Shown here piece after piece: positions 47,360 to 60,063 of a DNA stretch of 64,000 nucleotides; positions within the stretch are counted from its first letter, which is position 1; each line of letters opens with the position of its first letter. Position numbers and translations under genes: made by a program. Location of the stretch: NCBI RefSeq assembly GCF_014202215.1, contig NZ_JACHGB010000001.1, positions 654,847 to 718,846 of the forward strand, in the 5' to 3' direction. A model generated the notes under the pieces. That model saw nothing but the letters and a program-made list of their open reading frames with translations, made no database searches and had not been told where the DNA came from. This stretch comes from Quisquiliibacterium transsilvanicum. GTDB lineage: Bacteria > Pseudomonadota > Gammaproteobacteria > Burkholderiales > Burkholderiaceae_E.

Positions 47360-49096
47360 ATGGCTGACTACGACCTCATCATTCGCGGCGGAACCGTCCA
47401 CGATGGACTCGGCGGCGCGCCCCGCATCGCCGACGTCGCCGTCAAGGACGGCCGCATCGCCGCCATCGGCAACGTGTCCGGCGCTGCCGCCGAGGAGATC
47501 GACGCGCGCGGCCTGCTGGTCACGCCGGGCTTCGTCGACGTCCACACCCACTTCGACGGCCAGTGCACCTGGGAGAACCGCCTCGCGCCCTCCTCCAGCC
47601 ACGGCGTCACCTCGGTCGTGATGGGCAACTGCGGCGTCGGCTTCGCCCCCTGCAGGCCCGAGCAGCGCGACATGCTGGTCAAGGTGATGGAAGGCGTCGA
47701 GGACGTGCCCGAAGTGGTGATGACCGAGGGCCTGCCCTGGAACTGGGAGACCTTCCCCGAATACCTGAACGCGCTCGAGGCGCGCCGCTTCGACGTCGAC
47801 GTGGCCGCGCAGCTGCCGCACTCGGCGCTGCGCGTCTACGTGATGGGCGAGCGCGCCGCGGCCCACGAGCCGCCGTCTGCCCAAGACCTCGCGACGATGC
47901 GCGCACTCACCGCCGAGGCGGTGCGCGCCGGCGCGCTGGGCGTCACCACCTCGCGCAACATGCTGCACCGGACCAAGGCCGGCGAACTCGCGCCCAGCCT
48001 GTTCTCCGAGGAGGACGAGCTGGCCGCCCTCGCCGACGGCCTGAAGGACGCGGGCCGCGGCGTGTTCCAGATCATTCCGGCGCCGATGGGCGACGCCGCC
48101 TCGGAGTTCGCACTGATGCGCCGCCTGGCCGAGCGCAGCGGCGCGCCGCTGTCCTACACGCTGATCCAGATGCCCACCGGCGACGAGAACGCCTACCGCA
48201 CCTCGCTGGCCGCGCTCGACGAGGCGGCCGAAGCCGGCCTGCAGATGCGCGCGCAGGTGGCGCCCCGGCCCGTGGGCATGTTCTACGGGCTGGACCTGAG
48301 CTTCCACCCCTTCGCCTTCCACCCGAGCTACAAGGCCATCAAGGACCTGCCGCTCGCCGAGCGCGTCGCCCGGATGAAGGACCCGGTCTTCCGCGCCCAG
48401 CTGCTGTCCGAGCAGCCCGAGGACGGCAACCCGATCAACGTGAAGACCGCGCGGGCCTTCCAGTTCTCCTTCCCGTGGAGCGACGAGCCCGACTACGAGC
48501 CGGACCTGGCCGAAACCATCGGCAAGCGCGCCCGCGCGGCGGACCTCCCGGTGGAGGAGTACGCGTACGACCTGCTGCTGGCGAACGACGGCAAGGCGGT
48601 CTTCTACCAGCCGGCGGCCAACTACCGGGAAGGCAACCTGCGCGCAGTGCGCGAGATGCTCGGCCATCCGCACACCGTGGTGGGCCTCGCCGATGGCGGG
48701 GCGCACTACGGCATGATCTGCGACGCCAGCTTCCCCACCTACTTCCTGCAGCGCTGGGCGCGTGACGCCGCGCCCGCGGAGCGGATCCCGCTGCCGCAGG
48801 CGATCGCGGCGCTTACCAGCGAGCCGGCCGCACTGGCGGGCCTGCAGGACCGCGGCCGCCTGGTGCCCGGCTGCAAGGCGGACCTCAACCTGATCGACCT
48901 CGAGCGGCTCAGGCTGCACGTCCCCACGGTGCGCCACGACCTGCCTGCGGGCGGACGCCGGATGTACCAGGGAGCGGACGGCTACGTCGCCACCATCGTC
49001 TCCGGCATGGTGACCTACCGCAACGGCGAGCCCACCGGCGCGCTGCCGGGCCAGCTCGTGCGCGGGCAGCGCGAGGCGTCGCTGCTCGCCGCCTGA
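47360..49096 (+). CDS. D-aminoacylase / N-acyl-D-amino-acid deacylase family amidohydrolase
   Basis: 578 residues. The metal-dependent amidohydrolase begins with the beta domain DLIIRGGTVHDGLGGAPRIA, then the metal site FVDVHTHFDGQ (HxHxD) and GNCGVGFAPC, whose cysteine is the bridging ligand of D-aminoacylases. Later GLADGGAHYGMICDAS carries the catalytic aspartate and PLPQAIAALTSEPAALAGLQ and GCKADLNLIDLERL are typical C-terminal features. It starts 3 bases after a GntR/FCD regulator. Cytoplasmic. Substrate probably an N-acyl amino acid or related amide; exact substrate unknown. Long members like this (about 570-580) form a subgroup often left as uncharacterised. Confidence 0.88.
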   Translation: MADYDLIIRGGTVHDGLGGAPRIADVAVKDGRIAAIGNVSGAAAEEIDARGLLVTPGFVDVHTHFDGQCTWENRLAPSSSHGVTSVVMGNCGVGFAPCRPEQRDMLVKVMEGVEDVPEVVMTEGLPWNWETFPEYLNALEARRFDVDVAAQLPHSALRVYVMGERAAAHEPPSAQDLATMRALTAEAVRAGALGVTTSRNMLHRTKAGELAPSLFSEEDELAALADGLKDAGRGVFQIIPAPMGDAASEFALMRRLAERSGAPLSYTLIQMPTGDENAYRTSLAALDEAAEAGLQMRAQVAPRPVGMFYGLDLSFHPFAFHPSYKAIKDLPLAERVARMKDPVFRAQLLSEQPEDGNPINVKTARAFQFSFPWSDEPDYEPDLAETIGKRARAADLPVEEYAYDLLLANDGKAVFYQPAANYREGNLRAVREMLGHPHTVVGLADGGAHYGMICDASFPTYFLQRWARDAAPAERIPLPQAIAALTSEPAALAGLQDRGRLVPGCKADLNLIDLERLRLHVPTVRHDLPAGGRRMYQGADGYVATIVSGMVTYRNGEPTGALPGQLVRGQREASLLAA

Positions 49097-49157
49097 TACC
49101 GGCGGACGCCGGGCGCCGGGCGGGCACCCGCAGCCTCGGCGCCCGGCGTTCGCCGGA

Positions 49158-49865
49158 TCAGCGCAGTTCGTACTCGAAAGTGCTCACGACGCGCAGCCGC
49201 TTGACGCGCGCGCTGCCGTCGTCAAAGTCTCCGCCGTCGTCGCCCGAGATGCGGATCACACCCTGGTTGGCGCTCTTGAGGGCCCCAAGCGTGGCGCCGG
49301 CCTCGGCCGCGAACTTCGCCGCCTGCTCGCGCGCATTGCGCGTCGCCTCGGCCAGCAGCGGCGCCTTCACCTCGTTGAAGCCGCGCAGCTGGTAGCGCGG
49401 ACCGCTGCCGCCTTCGATGATCAGCCCGGCCTGGATCAGCGGGTCGATCGCAAGCGCCGCCTTCCCCACCACCGCCACCCGGGCGGACTTCACCAGCACC
49501 TGACCGCTGCCGGTGAAGCGCACCGGCTGGTTGGGCTGCGCGTACTCGCGCGAGTAGACGTCGACGACCTGCAGCGGCCTCACCTCCACCTCGGAGTCCT
49601 CGATGCCGGCCTTGCGCAGGAACTCGGCGACCCGGTCGCGGTCACCGGCGAGCGCCTGCTGCACCTCGCCGAAGACATTGCCGGCCCTGCGGAAGGTGAG
49701 CGTCCAGACCACGAAGTCGCTCTCCACCTCCCGCTCGGCCAGGCCCTTGACGCTGACCGTCCGGTCGGACATCCGGAAGCGCTCCAGGCCCTGGGACACG
49801 GCCCAGCCCGCGGCTGCCAGGCCGGCAGCGACCAGCAGCGCGGCGATGACGCGATCGATCGACAT
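49158..49865 (-). CDS. SIMPL-domain (DUF541) protein
   Basis: 235 residues: an N-terminal hydrophobic segment (VIAALLVAAGLAAAGWAVSQ, signal or anchor), then a SIMPL domain (RTVSVKGLAEREVESDFVVW, LTFRRAG, QALAGDRDRVAEFLRKAGI, ATRNAREQAAKFAAEAGATL, VSTFEYELR). Periplasmic. Family members such as E. coli YggE are linked to oxidative-stress tolerance, but the mechanism is not settled. It follows selO by 12 bases on the same strand, so co-transcription is likely. Confidence 0.9.
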   Translation of the reverse strand: MSIDRVIAALLVAAGLAAAGWAVSQGLERFRMSDRTVSVKGLAEREVESDFVVWTLTFRRAGNVFGEVQQALAGDRDRVAEFLRKAGIEDSEVEVRPLQVVDVYSREYAQPNQPVRFTGSGQVLVKSARVAVVGKAALAIDPLIQAGLIIEGGSGPRYQLRGFNEVKAPLLAEATRNAREQAAKFAAEAGATLGALKSANQGVIRISGDDGGDFDDGSARVKRLRVVSTFEYELR

Positions 49866-49877
49866 GGTTTGCTCCGG

Positions 49878-51443
49878 TCAGGTGCCGCAGAAGGTGCGGT
49901 AGCAGGCGGTGAGTTCGCGCGGCGCCGGCTGCGCGAAGCGATCGAGCGACGGGTCGTCGTCGAAGGGCCGGCGCAGCGCGGCGAGAAGTTGCGTGAACGG
50001 GGCGAGGTCGCCATGGTCGGACGCCGCGTCCAGCGCGGCCTCCACCTGGTGATGGCGCGGGATGATCCTGGGGCTGGCGCGGCGCATGGCGCCGGCGCGC
50101 GCGCGCATCGAAGCGTCGGTGGCACCGCCGGCCTGTGCATCCTCGCGCCCGCAGCGCGCGCGCCAGCGGGCCAGCCAGGCCTGCGGCGCCTGCGGATCAG
50201 TGAACAGCGCGCGCAGCGCGCCGTCGCGTCCTTCGGCGGCGTCCGCCAGGAAACGCCACGCCAGCGTGAAGTCGACGCCTTCGCGGTGCAGCAGCGCGAG
50301 CCAGTCGTCCGCGAGGGCGGCATCCCCTGCGTCGTCCGCGAGCGCGGCAGCCTTGGCGTCGTCGGCCGCAGCCTGAGCATCGTCGGCGACAGCCGCGCTG
50401 CGCAGCCCCAGCCTGGCGCGCTGTCCCTGCAGCAGGCAGGCGCGATGCAGGTCCGCAAAACGCCCGAGCACCTCGGTGGCCAGCGCCGCCGCACGCTCGG
50501 GCTCGTCGGCGATCAGCGGAAGCAGGCATTCGGCGAGCCGCGCCAGGTTCCAGCGCGCGATCTGCGGCTGCCGGCCGAACGCGTAGCGGCCGCCCTGGTC
50601 GATCGAGCTGAACACCGCATCGGGGTCGTAGGCCTCGAGGAAGGCGCAGGGGCCGTAGTCGATGGTCTCGCCGGAGATCGTCATGTTGTCGGTGTTCATC
50701 ACCCCGTGGATGAAGCCGACGTTCATCCATTGCGCGAGCAGCGATGCCTGCCGCCGCGAAACCGCGTCCAGCAGTGCCAGGAAGCGGCCGGGCTCGCCGG
50801 CCAGCGCCGAGTCATGCCGCGCGATCGCGTACTCGGCGAGCTGGCGCACCCGCTCCTGCTCGCCGCGCGCCGCGAAGAACTGGAAGGTGCCGACCCGCAG
50901 GTGGCTGGCCGCCACCCGCGTGAGCACCGCGCCGGGCAGCGCGGTCTCGCGCAGCACCTGCTCGCCGGTGGCGACCACCGCGAGCGCCCGCGTGGTCGGG
51001 ATGCCCAGCGCATGCATCGCCTCGCCGATCAGCACCTCGCGCAGCATCGGGCCCACCGCGGCCTTGCCGTCGCCGCCGCGCGAGAACGGCGTGCGCCCGG
51101 ATCCCTTGAATGCCAGGTCCCGCCTGCGGCCCTGCGGGTCGATCAGCTCGCCGATCAGCAGCGCCCGGCCGTCGCCGAGCTGCGGCGAGAAGCCGCCGAA
51201 CTGATGACCGGCGTAGGCCTGCGCGATCGGCTGCGCGCCCTCCGGCAGCGCATTGCCCGCGAACAGCGCCGCCCCTTGCGGGCCGGACAATGCCGCTGCG
51301 TCCAGGCCGAGCTCGCCGGCGAGGGCCTCGTTCAGGAACAGCATCCGCGGCGCGGGCGCCCGGTCCGGCTGCCAGGAAACGTAGAAACCCTCCAGCTCGC
51401 GGGCATAGCTGTTGTCGAAGCGGAAAGCGGGCAAGGCGGTCAT
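49878..51443 (-). CDS. selO: SelO protein AMPylator (YdiU/UPF0061)
   Basis: 521-residue pseudokinase-fold protein that transfers AMP to proteins. The N-terminus RFDNSYARELEGFYVSWQPD, nucleotide loop YAGHQFGGFSPQLGDGRALL, DLAFKGSGRTPFSRGGDGKA and the active-site GVMNTDNMTISGETIDYGPC are all present. The C-terminus ends YRTFCGT; the penultimate cysteine region replaces the selenocysteine of eukaryotic homologues. An Ala/Asp-rich insertion (about residues 350-385: AADDAKAAALADDAGDAALA) is unusual. SelO is linked to redox control. It lies divergent to the crotonase-fold gene. Confidence 0.93.
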   Translation of the reverse strand: MTALPAFRFDNSYARELEGFYVSWQPDRAPAPRMLFLNEALAGELGLDAAALSGPQGAALFAGNALPEGAQPIAQAYAGHQFGGFSPQLGDGRALLIGELIDPQGRRRDLAFKGSGRTPFSRGGDGKAAVGPMLREVLIGEAMHALGIPTTRALAVVATGEQVLRETALPGAVLTRVAASHLRVGTFQFFAARGEQERVRQLAEYAIARHDSALAGEPGRFLALLDAVSRRQASLLAQWMNVGFIHGVMNTDNMTISGETIDYGPCAFLEAYDPDAVFSSIDQGGRYAFGRQPQIARWNLARLAECLLPLIADEPERAAALATEVLGRFADLHRACLLQGQRARLGLRSAAVADDAQAAADDAKAAALADDAGDAALADDWLALLHREGVDFTLAWRFLADAAEGRDGALRALFTDPQAPQAWLARWRARCGREDAQAGGATDASMRARAGAMRRASPRIIPRHHQVEAALDAASDHGDLAPFTQLLAALRRPFDDDPSLDRFAQPAPRELTACYRTFCGT

Positions 51444-51547
51444 GGGCGGCGCGGTATCCTCTGATGAGCCCTTCAGTGTGCACCGAGTCCGCGGAGCGTG
51501 CAGCGCAGCCGCTCCACCGTCCCTGCCCCTTCCCCGCCGGAGAACCC

Positions 51548-52420
51548 ATGGCCGACACCGCCTTCGAGACCCTGATCTACGAGATCCCCGAGCCGGGCAT
51601 CGCCCGCATCCGACTGAACCGCCCGGAGCGCGCCAACGCGCAGGACACCCAGCTGCTCTACGAGCTGAACGAGGCCTTCGACCGCGCCGCGCACGACGAG
51701 GAGGTGCGCGTGATCGTGCTGGCCGCCGAAGGCAAGCACTTCTCCGCCGGACACGACCTCTCCGAAACCGACAGCGCGGGCAACATGAAGCGCTACCGCA
51801 CCGTCAGCACCACCTGCGGCTTCGGCTGCGCCGGCGCCGAGGCGCAGATGTCGCGCGAGGAAGAGGTCTACATCGGCTTCAGCGAACGCTGGCGCAACAT
51901 TCCCAAGCCCACCATCGCCGCGGTGCAGGGCAAGTGCATCGCCGGCGGCCTGATGCTCGCCTGGCCCTGCGACCTGATCGTCGCCAGCGACGACGCTTCC
52001 TTCGCCGACCCCGTCGTCAGCTTCGGCGTCGGCGGCATCGAGTGGTTCCATCACGTGCACGAAGTCGGCATGCGCAAGGCCAAGGAGATGCTGTTCACGA
52101 GCGAGGCGATCGGCGCGGCCGACGCGCTGCAGCTGGGAATGGTGAACAAGGTGGTGCCGCGCGCCGAGCTGCAGGAAGCCGCGATGGAGATGGCCCGCAA
52201 GATCGCCACCAAATCCCGCTTCGCGCTGAAGATGACCAAGCTGGCGCTCAACGGCGTGGCCGATGCCGGCGGCCGCGACATCGCGATGCGCAACGCCTTC
52301 CACCTGCACCAGCTCGCGCACACCCACAACCTGAAGGTATTCGGGATGCTGATGGACCCGACCGGGCTGCCCGAAGCCACGCGCAAGGCGATGGCGGCGC
52401 GCGCCGCCGCGCAGGAGTAG
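51548..52420 (+). CDS. Crotonase-superfamily protein lacking both hydratase glutamates
   Basis: 290 residues of crotonase fold: GIARIRLNRPERANAQDTQL, oxyanion-hole segment GKHFSAGHDLSE, then GKCIAGGLMLAWPCDLIVAS and ASFADPVVSFGVGGIEWF. In true enoyl-CoA hydratases the two catalytic glutamates lie in CELAMMCD- and QPEILLG-like segments; here the aligned positions are Met (LMLAWPCD) and Val (DPVVSFG). Hydratase activity is thus unlikely; related paralogues act as other acyl-CoA isomerases, hydrolases or lyases, or are of unknown activity. An insert TTCGFGCAGAEAQMSREEEV is also unusual. It stands alone between selO and katG. Confidence 0.87.
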   Translation: MADTAFETLIYEIPEPGIARIRLNRPERANAQDTQLLYELNEAFDRAAHDEEVRVIVLAAEGKHFSAGHDLSETDSAGNMKRYRTVSTTCGFGCAGAEAQMSREEEVYIGFSERWRNIPKPTIAAVQGKCIAGGLMLAWPCDLIVASDDASFADPVVSFGVGGIEWFHHVHEVGMRKAKEMLFTSEAIGAADALQLGMVNKVVPRAELQEAAMEMARKIATKSRFALKMTKLALNGVADAGGRDIAMRNAFHLHQLAHTHNLKVFGMLMDPTGLPEATRKAMAARAAAQE

Positions 52421-54778
<2,358 letters not shown>

Positions 54779-54892
54779 TTGTGCTGCAGCGGCCTGGCGG
54801 GCGCTCAGCCTCGCCTGGCCGTGACAGGGCCGGGCGCAGGCCCCGCACGCCAGAAACCCGCCGCAGCGGGCCTGTCGTGCGGTGGTTATTGG

Positions 54893-55720
54893 CTACCGCT
54901 CGCGGCGCCATGCTGCAGCGAATCCCGCGAGGCCGAGGCCGAGCAGCGCGAGGGTGCCGGGTGCGGGCACGGCGGCCAGAGGCTCGCCGTAGATGAAGTC
55001 GTCCATCGCCACGACGTCGACCCCGACGCCGTCGTTGGGTCCGAGCGCCGAATTTCCGGTCGTGATCCGGGCGCGGGCGATGCGCTCGCCCCCGTTGAAC
55101 ACCACCCCGAGAAATGAAAGACTGCCGTCGGCGACCGTGCCCGCTTCGACCGATGCGCTGTACAAGGAATTTCCGTATGCGTCGAACAGGGCGATGGTCG
55201 TGCTGTTCGCGAGATCCACGTCGGTGAATACCGCGCCGAAGCCGCTCACCGTTGCCGCCACGGCGCCGTTGCTGCCGGGCAGGAAGAACAGGACGTCGGT
55301 GATGTTGCTGCCAACCGGCACCAGCAGGCGAGCCGAGCTGAACGGGCCGAACGTCTCGCCGTAGGTCGGATTGCTGAAGAGCCCCTCCAGCCCGTCGGGC
55401 GTAGCCTGGGAGAGGCCGGTCCCCGGTGTGCTGAGCTGCACGCCGCGCGTATCCAGGAACGTGTTGAATGGCGTGATCGCGGCAGTGGTGTTGGTACTCC
55501 CGCCACCGTCCCAGTTGATCTCGCGGCGACCGCCGGCAAGCGGCCCCGGCGCGTCGCCGTTGCTGGGAGTGCCCAGCGCCAGCCGGAAGGAATCGACCGT
55601 GGACTGGATGGAGGCTGCACTGCCGTCGCCACCCGCCGAGAACGTGATGGGCGCCGCAGCAGCCAGGGTCGACAGGGAGATGGCAGCGAATGAGAAAACG
55701 AGCCTGACAGGTAGCAGCAT
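54893..55720 (-). CDS. PEP-CTERM sorting-domain protein
   Basis: 275 residues. A signal peptide (LVFSFAAISLSTLAAAA) is followed by a beta-rich, Gly/Thr/Ser-rich region (FSAGGDGSAASIQSTVDSF, NWDGGGSTNTTAAITPF, VLFFLPGSNGAVAATVSGFG). The C-terminus has the tripartite sorting signal VPAPGTLALLGLGLAGFAAA WRRER: VPxPG motif, membrane helix, basic end. It should be processed by an exosortase (EpsH/XrtA type) encoded elsewhere and released to the surface or extracellular matrix. The start is ATG 55720 with GGGTGAAGAA upstream. A sigma-54-type promoter lies about 60 bases upstream. Confidence 0.93.
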   Translation of the reverse strand: MLLPVRLVFSFAAISLSTLAAAAPITFSAGGDGSAASIQSTVDSFRLALGTPSNGDAPGPLAGGRREINWDGGGSTNTTAAITPFNTFLDTRGVQLSTPGTGLSQATPDGLEGLFSNPTYGETFGPFSSARLLVPVGSNITDVLFFLPGSNGAVAATVSGFGAVFTDVDLANSTTIALFDAYGNSLYSASVEAGTVADGSLSFLGVVFNGGERIARARITTGNSALGPNDGVGVDVVAMDDFIYGEPLAAVPAPGTLALLGLGLAGFAAAWRRER

Positions 55721-56096
55721 TTCTTCACCCCCCGAGTCCGTCGCTCCGCCGAAACAGCGCCTTGAGGCACACGTGGGGCATGCAAGCGATGTGCCCGTCG
55801 AGGAATGTTTCGCGGAATCAGCGACATCCGTTCGACCGCGCGTGCGCGCCGACTCCGGGATGTAAAGCCAGCCGACACTTCGGCAGCCGCCCGCGGGAGT
55901 TGCGACGGGGATCGACGCGTGTTCCGGCAGGGCTCTCCGACAGAAACGGGAGGCTCCTGCGCGCTTCACCTGCCGTAAGGAATCTCCACTTCGGCATCCT
56001 TCGACCGAGCCAGTAGCGAAACTGGAATGCCCGGGAGGTGCCAGGAGAGCCTTCGATGGGCGGCTTTCCTTGAGAATCAGCTGCGGGGGGTGCAGC
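55721..56096. other. 376-base gap between PEP-CTERM gene and tRNA-Ser
   Basis: No convincing gene. It holds the sigma-54-type promoter for the PEP-CTERM gene (55781-55796). From about 55860 to 56060 I see only AT-poor sequence with short repeats such as GGGAG and AGGCTCC, and no clear terminator for tRNA-Ser. Upstream activator sites for an enhancer-binding protein would be expected at about 55850-55950 but I cannot identify them. Confidence 0.6.
55781..55796 (-). promoter_or_regulatory. Sigma-54 (-24/-12) promoter of PEP-CTERM gene
   Basis: On the minus strand GGGCACATCGCTTGCA matches the consensus TGGCAC-N5-TTGCW except for the first base. The GG and GC dinucleotides are exactly 10 bases apart, as RpoN requires. 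The predicted start is about 12 bases downstream, giving a leader near 50 bases. PEP-CTERM genes with RpoN promoters driven by PrsR-type activators are known in other proteobacteria. Confidence 0.7.
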
Positions 56097-56186
56097 TGGC
56101 GGAGAGGGTGGGATTCGAACCCACGTTAGGGTTGCCCCTAAACCAGATTTCGAGTCTGGCGCATTCGACCACTCTGCCACCTCTCC
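56097..56186 (-). tRNA. tRNA-Ser (anticodon CGA)
   Basis: 90 bases with encoded CCA and a long variable arm (TTAGGGGCAACCCTAA region). Acceptor stem GGAGAGG pairs with CCTCTCC, the anticodon stem CCAGA/TCTGG closes loop CTCGAAA (anticodon CGA), and the T-arm has GTTCGAATC. Confidence 0.97.
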
Positions 56187-56291
56187 GCGATCGAAGCTCG
56201 AAACTATATCAGAACTCGGCCGCGCGTTCATCGGGACCCGCCACGCGCGGCTCGTTGTACCCTGGAGCGTGGGCCTCGAGGAGACGATTTT

Positions 56292-58339
<2,048 letters not shown>

Positions 58340-58369
58340 TTAGCAGGCGACAGGCCCGCGAAGATGTCC

Positions 58370-58390
58370 GCCCCGGCAGGCGCCCGGGGC
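58370..58390 (-). terminator. Hairpin after rarA
   Basis: GCCCCGG (58370-58376) and CCGGGGC (58384-58390) form a 7-bp stem with a 7-base loop directly after the rarA stop. No T run follows, so read-through to serS is likely. A second small stem (58330-58335 with 58343-58348) follows. Confidence 0.35.
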
Positions 58391-58395
58391 CTGTC

Positions 58396-59910
58396 TCAAT
58401 CGCCCTTGCCGGCCTGTTCGTCCAGCGAGCGCAGCCAGTCGAGCTTCTCGCGGATCTTCGCCTCCATGCCGCGCGCCACCGGCCGGTAGAAGCCGGGCTC
58501 CGGGACGCCCTCGGGCATGTAGGTCTCGCCGGCGGCATAGCCATGCGGCTCGTCCTGCGCGTAGCGGTAGGCGCGGCCGTAGCCGAGTTCCTTCATCAGC
58601 CGCGTGGGCGCATTGCGCAGGTGGATCGGCACCGGCGCCGAACCGTGCGACTTCACGAACTCGCGCGCCTCGTTGTAGGCCTTGTAGACCGCGTTGGACT
58701 TGGCCGCGCATGCCATGTAGACCACCGCCTCGGCCAGCGCGAGCTCGCCCTCTGGCGAGCCGAGGCGCTCGTAGACCTCGGCGGCGTCGAGCGCGATGCG
58801 CAGCGCGCGAGGATCGGCCAGGCCGACGTCCTCGCTGGCCATCCGCAGGATGCGGCGCGCCAGGTAGCGCGGGTCGGCGCCGCCGTCGAGCATGCGGCAG
58901 AACCAGTACAGCGCGGCATCCGGGTGCGAGCCGCGCACCGTCTTGTGCAGCGCCGAGATCTGGTCGTAGAAGGCCTCGCCGCCCTTGTCGAAGCGGCGCA
59001 GGTTCTGGCTGAGCGCCTGTTCGAGATAGGCCGCGTCGACCGCCGTGCGGCCCTGCGCCCGCGCGGCCTCGACCACCACCTCGATCGCGTTGATCAGCCG
59101 GCGCGCATCGCCGTCGGCCCAGCCGACCAGGCGCTCGCGGGCGGCCGGATCGAAGCTGGGCACGGCTTCGACGGCGGAATCGGGCGTGCCGGCGCCGGCG
59201 GTGGCCGGCGGCGCGAGATGCCCCGGCGCCCCCCGGGACGGGGCGCCCGGTTCCTGTCCGGGCTCGGCCAGCCGCTCCAGCGCGCGCTCGAACAGCGCGC
59301 CCATCTCCTCGGCGCTGAGCGGCTGCAGCACGTAGACCCGGGCGCGCGACAGCAGCGCGCCGTTGACCTCGAAGGACGGGTTCTCGGTGGTGGCGCCGAT
59401 GAAGGTGAACAGACCGCTCTCGACGTGCGGCAGGAAGGCGTCCTGCTGCGCCTTGTTGAAGCGGTGCACCTCGTCGACGAAAAGGATCGTCGCCCTGCCC
59501 TGCTCGCGCGCGACCTGCGCCGCGACAACGGCTTCGCGGATGTCCTTGACGCCGCCAAGCACGGCCGAGATCACGATGAACTGGGCGTCGAAGGCGTCGG
59601 CCATCAGCCGGGCCAGCGTGGTCTTGCCAACGCCTGGCGGGCCCCAGAAGATCATCGAGTGCGGCCGGCCGGTCTCGAACGCGACCCGCAGCGGCTTGCC
59701 CGGACCCACCAGGTGAGCCTGGCCCACCACCTCGTCCAGCGTGCGCGGCCGCATGCGCTCGGCCAGCGGCGCACCCGCCGTCACGTGCTGGGCCGCGCCG
59801 CGTGGGGTGGCGCCATGTGCGGCAGCGCCGTAGGCGCCGGCCGCGGGTTCCGGCGTGTCGGCACCGGCGTCGGAGAGGAGGTCCGCCTGGCGGGGTTCGG
59901 TAGGGTTCAT
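58396..59910 (-). CDS. rarA: Replication-associated recombination protein A
   Basis: 504-residue AAA+ ATPase (RarA/MgsA) acting at stalled replication forks. After a 48-residue Ala/Gly-rich tail come [20 protein letters not shown], Walker [20 protein letters not shown], Walker [21 protein letters not shown], sensor 1 [19 protein letters not shown], and the C-terminal tetramerisation domain ([40 protein letters not shown]). A Pro/Gly/Ala-rich insertion (about 213-245: [20 protein letters not shown]) interrupts the helical lid. The order ftsK-lolA-rarA-serS is conserved, here with an extra PLP-enzyme gene between lolA and rarA. Confidence 0.95.
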   Translation of the reverse strand: MNPTEPRQADLLSDAGADTPEPAAGAYGAAAHGATPRGAAQHVTAGAPLAERMRPRTLDEVVGQAHLVGPGKPLRVAFETGRPHSMIFWGPPGVGKTTLARLMADAFDAQFIVISAVLGGVKDIREAVVAAQVAREQGRATILFVDEVHRFNKAQQDAFLPHVESGLFTFIGATTENPSFEVNGALLSRARVYVLQPLSAEEMGALFERALERLAEPGQEPGAPSRGAPGHLAPPATAGAGTPDSAVEAVPSFDPAARERLVGWADGDARRLINAIEVVVEAARAQGRTAVDAAYLEQALSQNLRRFDKGGEAFYDQISALHKTVRGSHPDAALYWFCRMLDGGADPRYLARRILRMASEDVGLADPRALRIALDAAEVYERLGSPEGELALAEAVVYMACAAKSNAVYKAYNEAREFVKSHGSAPVPIHLRNAPTRLMKELGYGRAYRYAQDEPHGYAAGETYMPEGVPEPGFYRPVARGMEAKIREKLDWLRSLDEQAGKGD

Positions 59911-60004
59911 CGGATCCTGGTCGCGCCGCGATCGTCGCGGCAGCCCTGCGATGTTGCCATAGCGGCAACAGGGGCGACCGGCACGGCTGGCGCGGCCAGC
60001 GGCA

Positions 60005-60049
60005 CGACTGGAACGACTGGAACGACTGGAACGGCTGGAACGGCTGGAG
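60005..60049. repeat. 9-base tandem repeat, 5 copies, upstream of rarA
   Basis: Three CGACTGGAA units then two CGGCTGGAA/G units in the 153-base gap between the PLP-enzyme stop (60064) and the rarA start. It is intergenic and would be in the rarA leader on the minus strand (TTCCAGTCG units). Copy number may vary between strains. Confidence 0.9.
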
Positions 60050-60063
60050 CTGCCATCGTCAGG

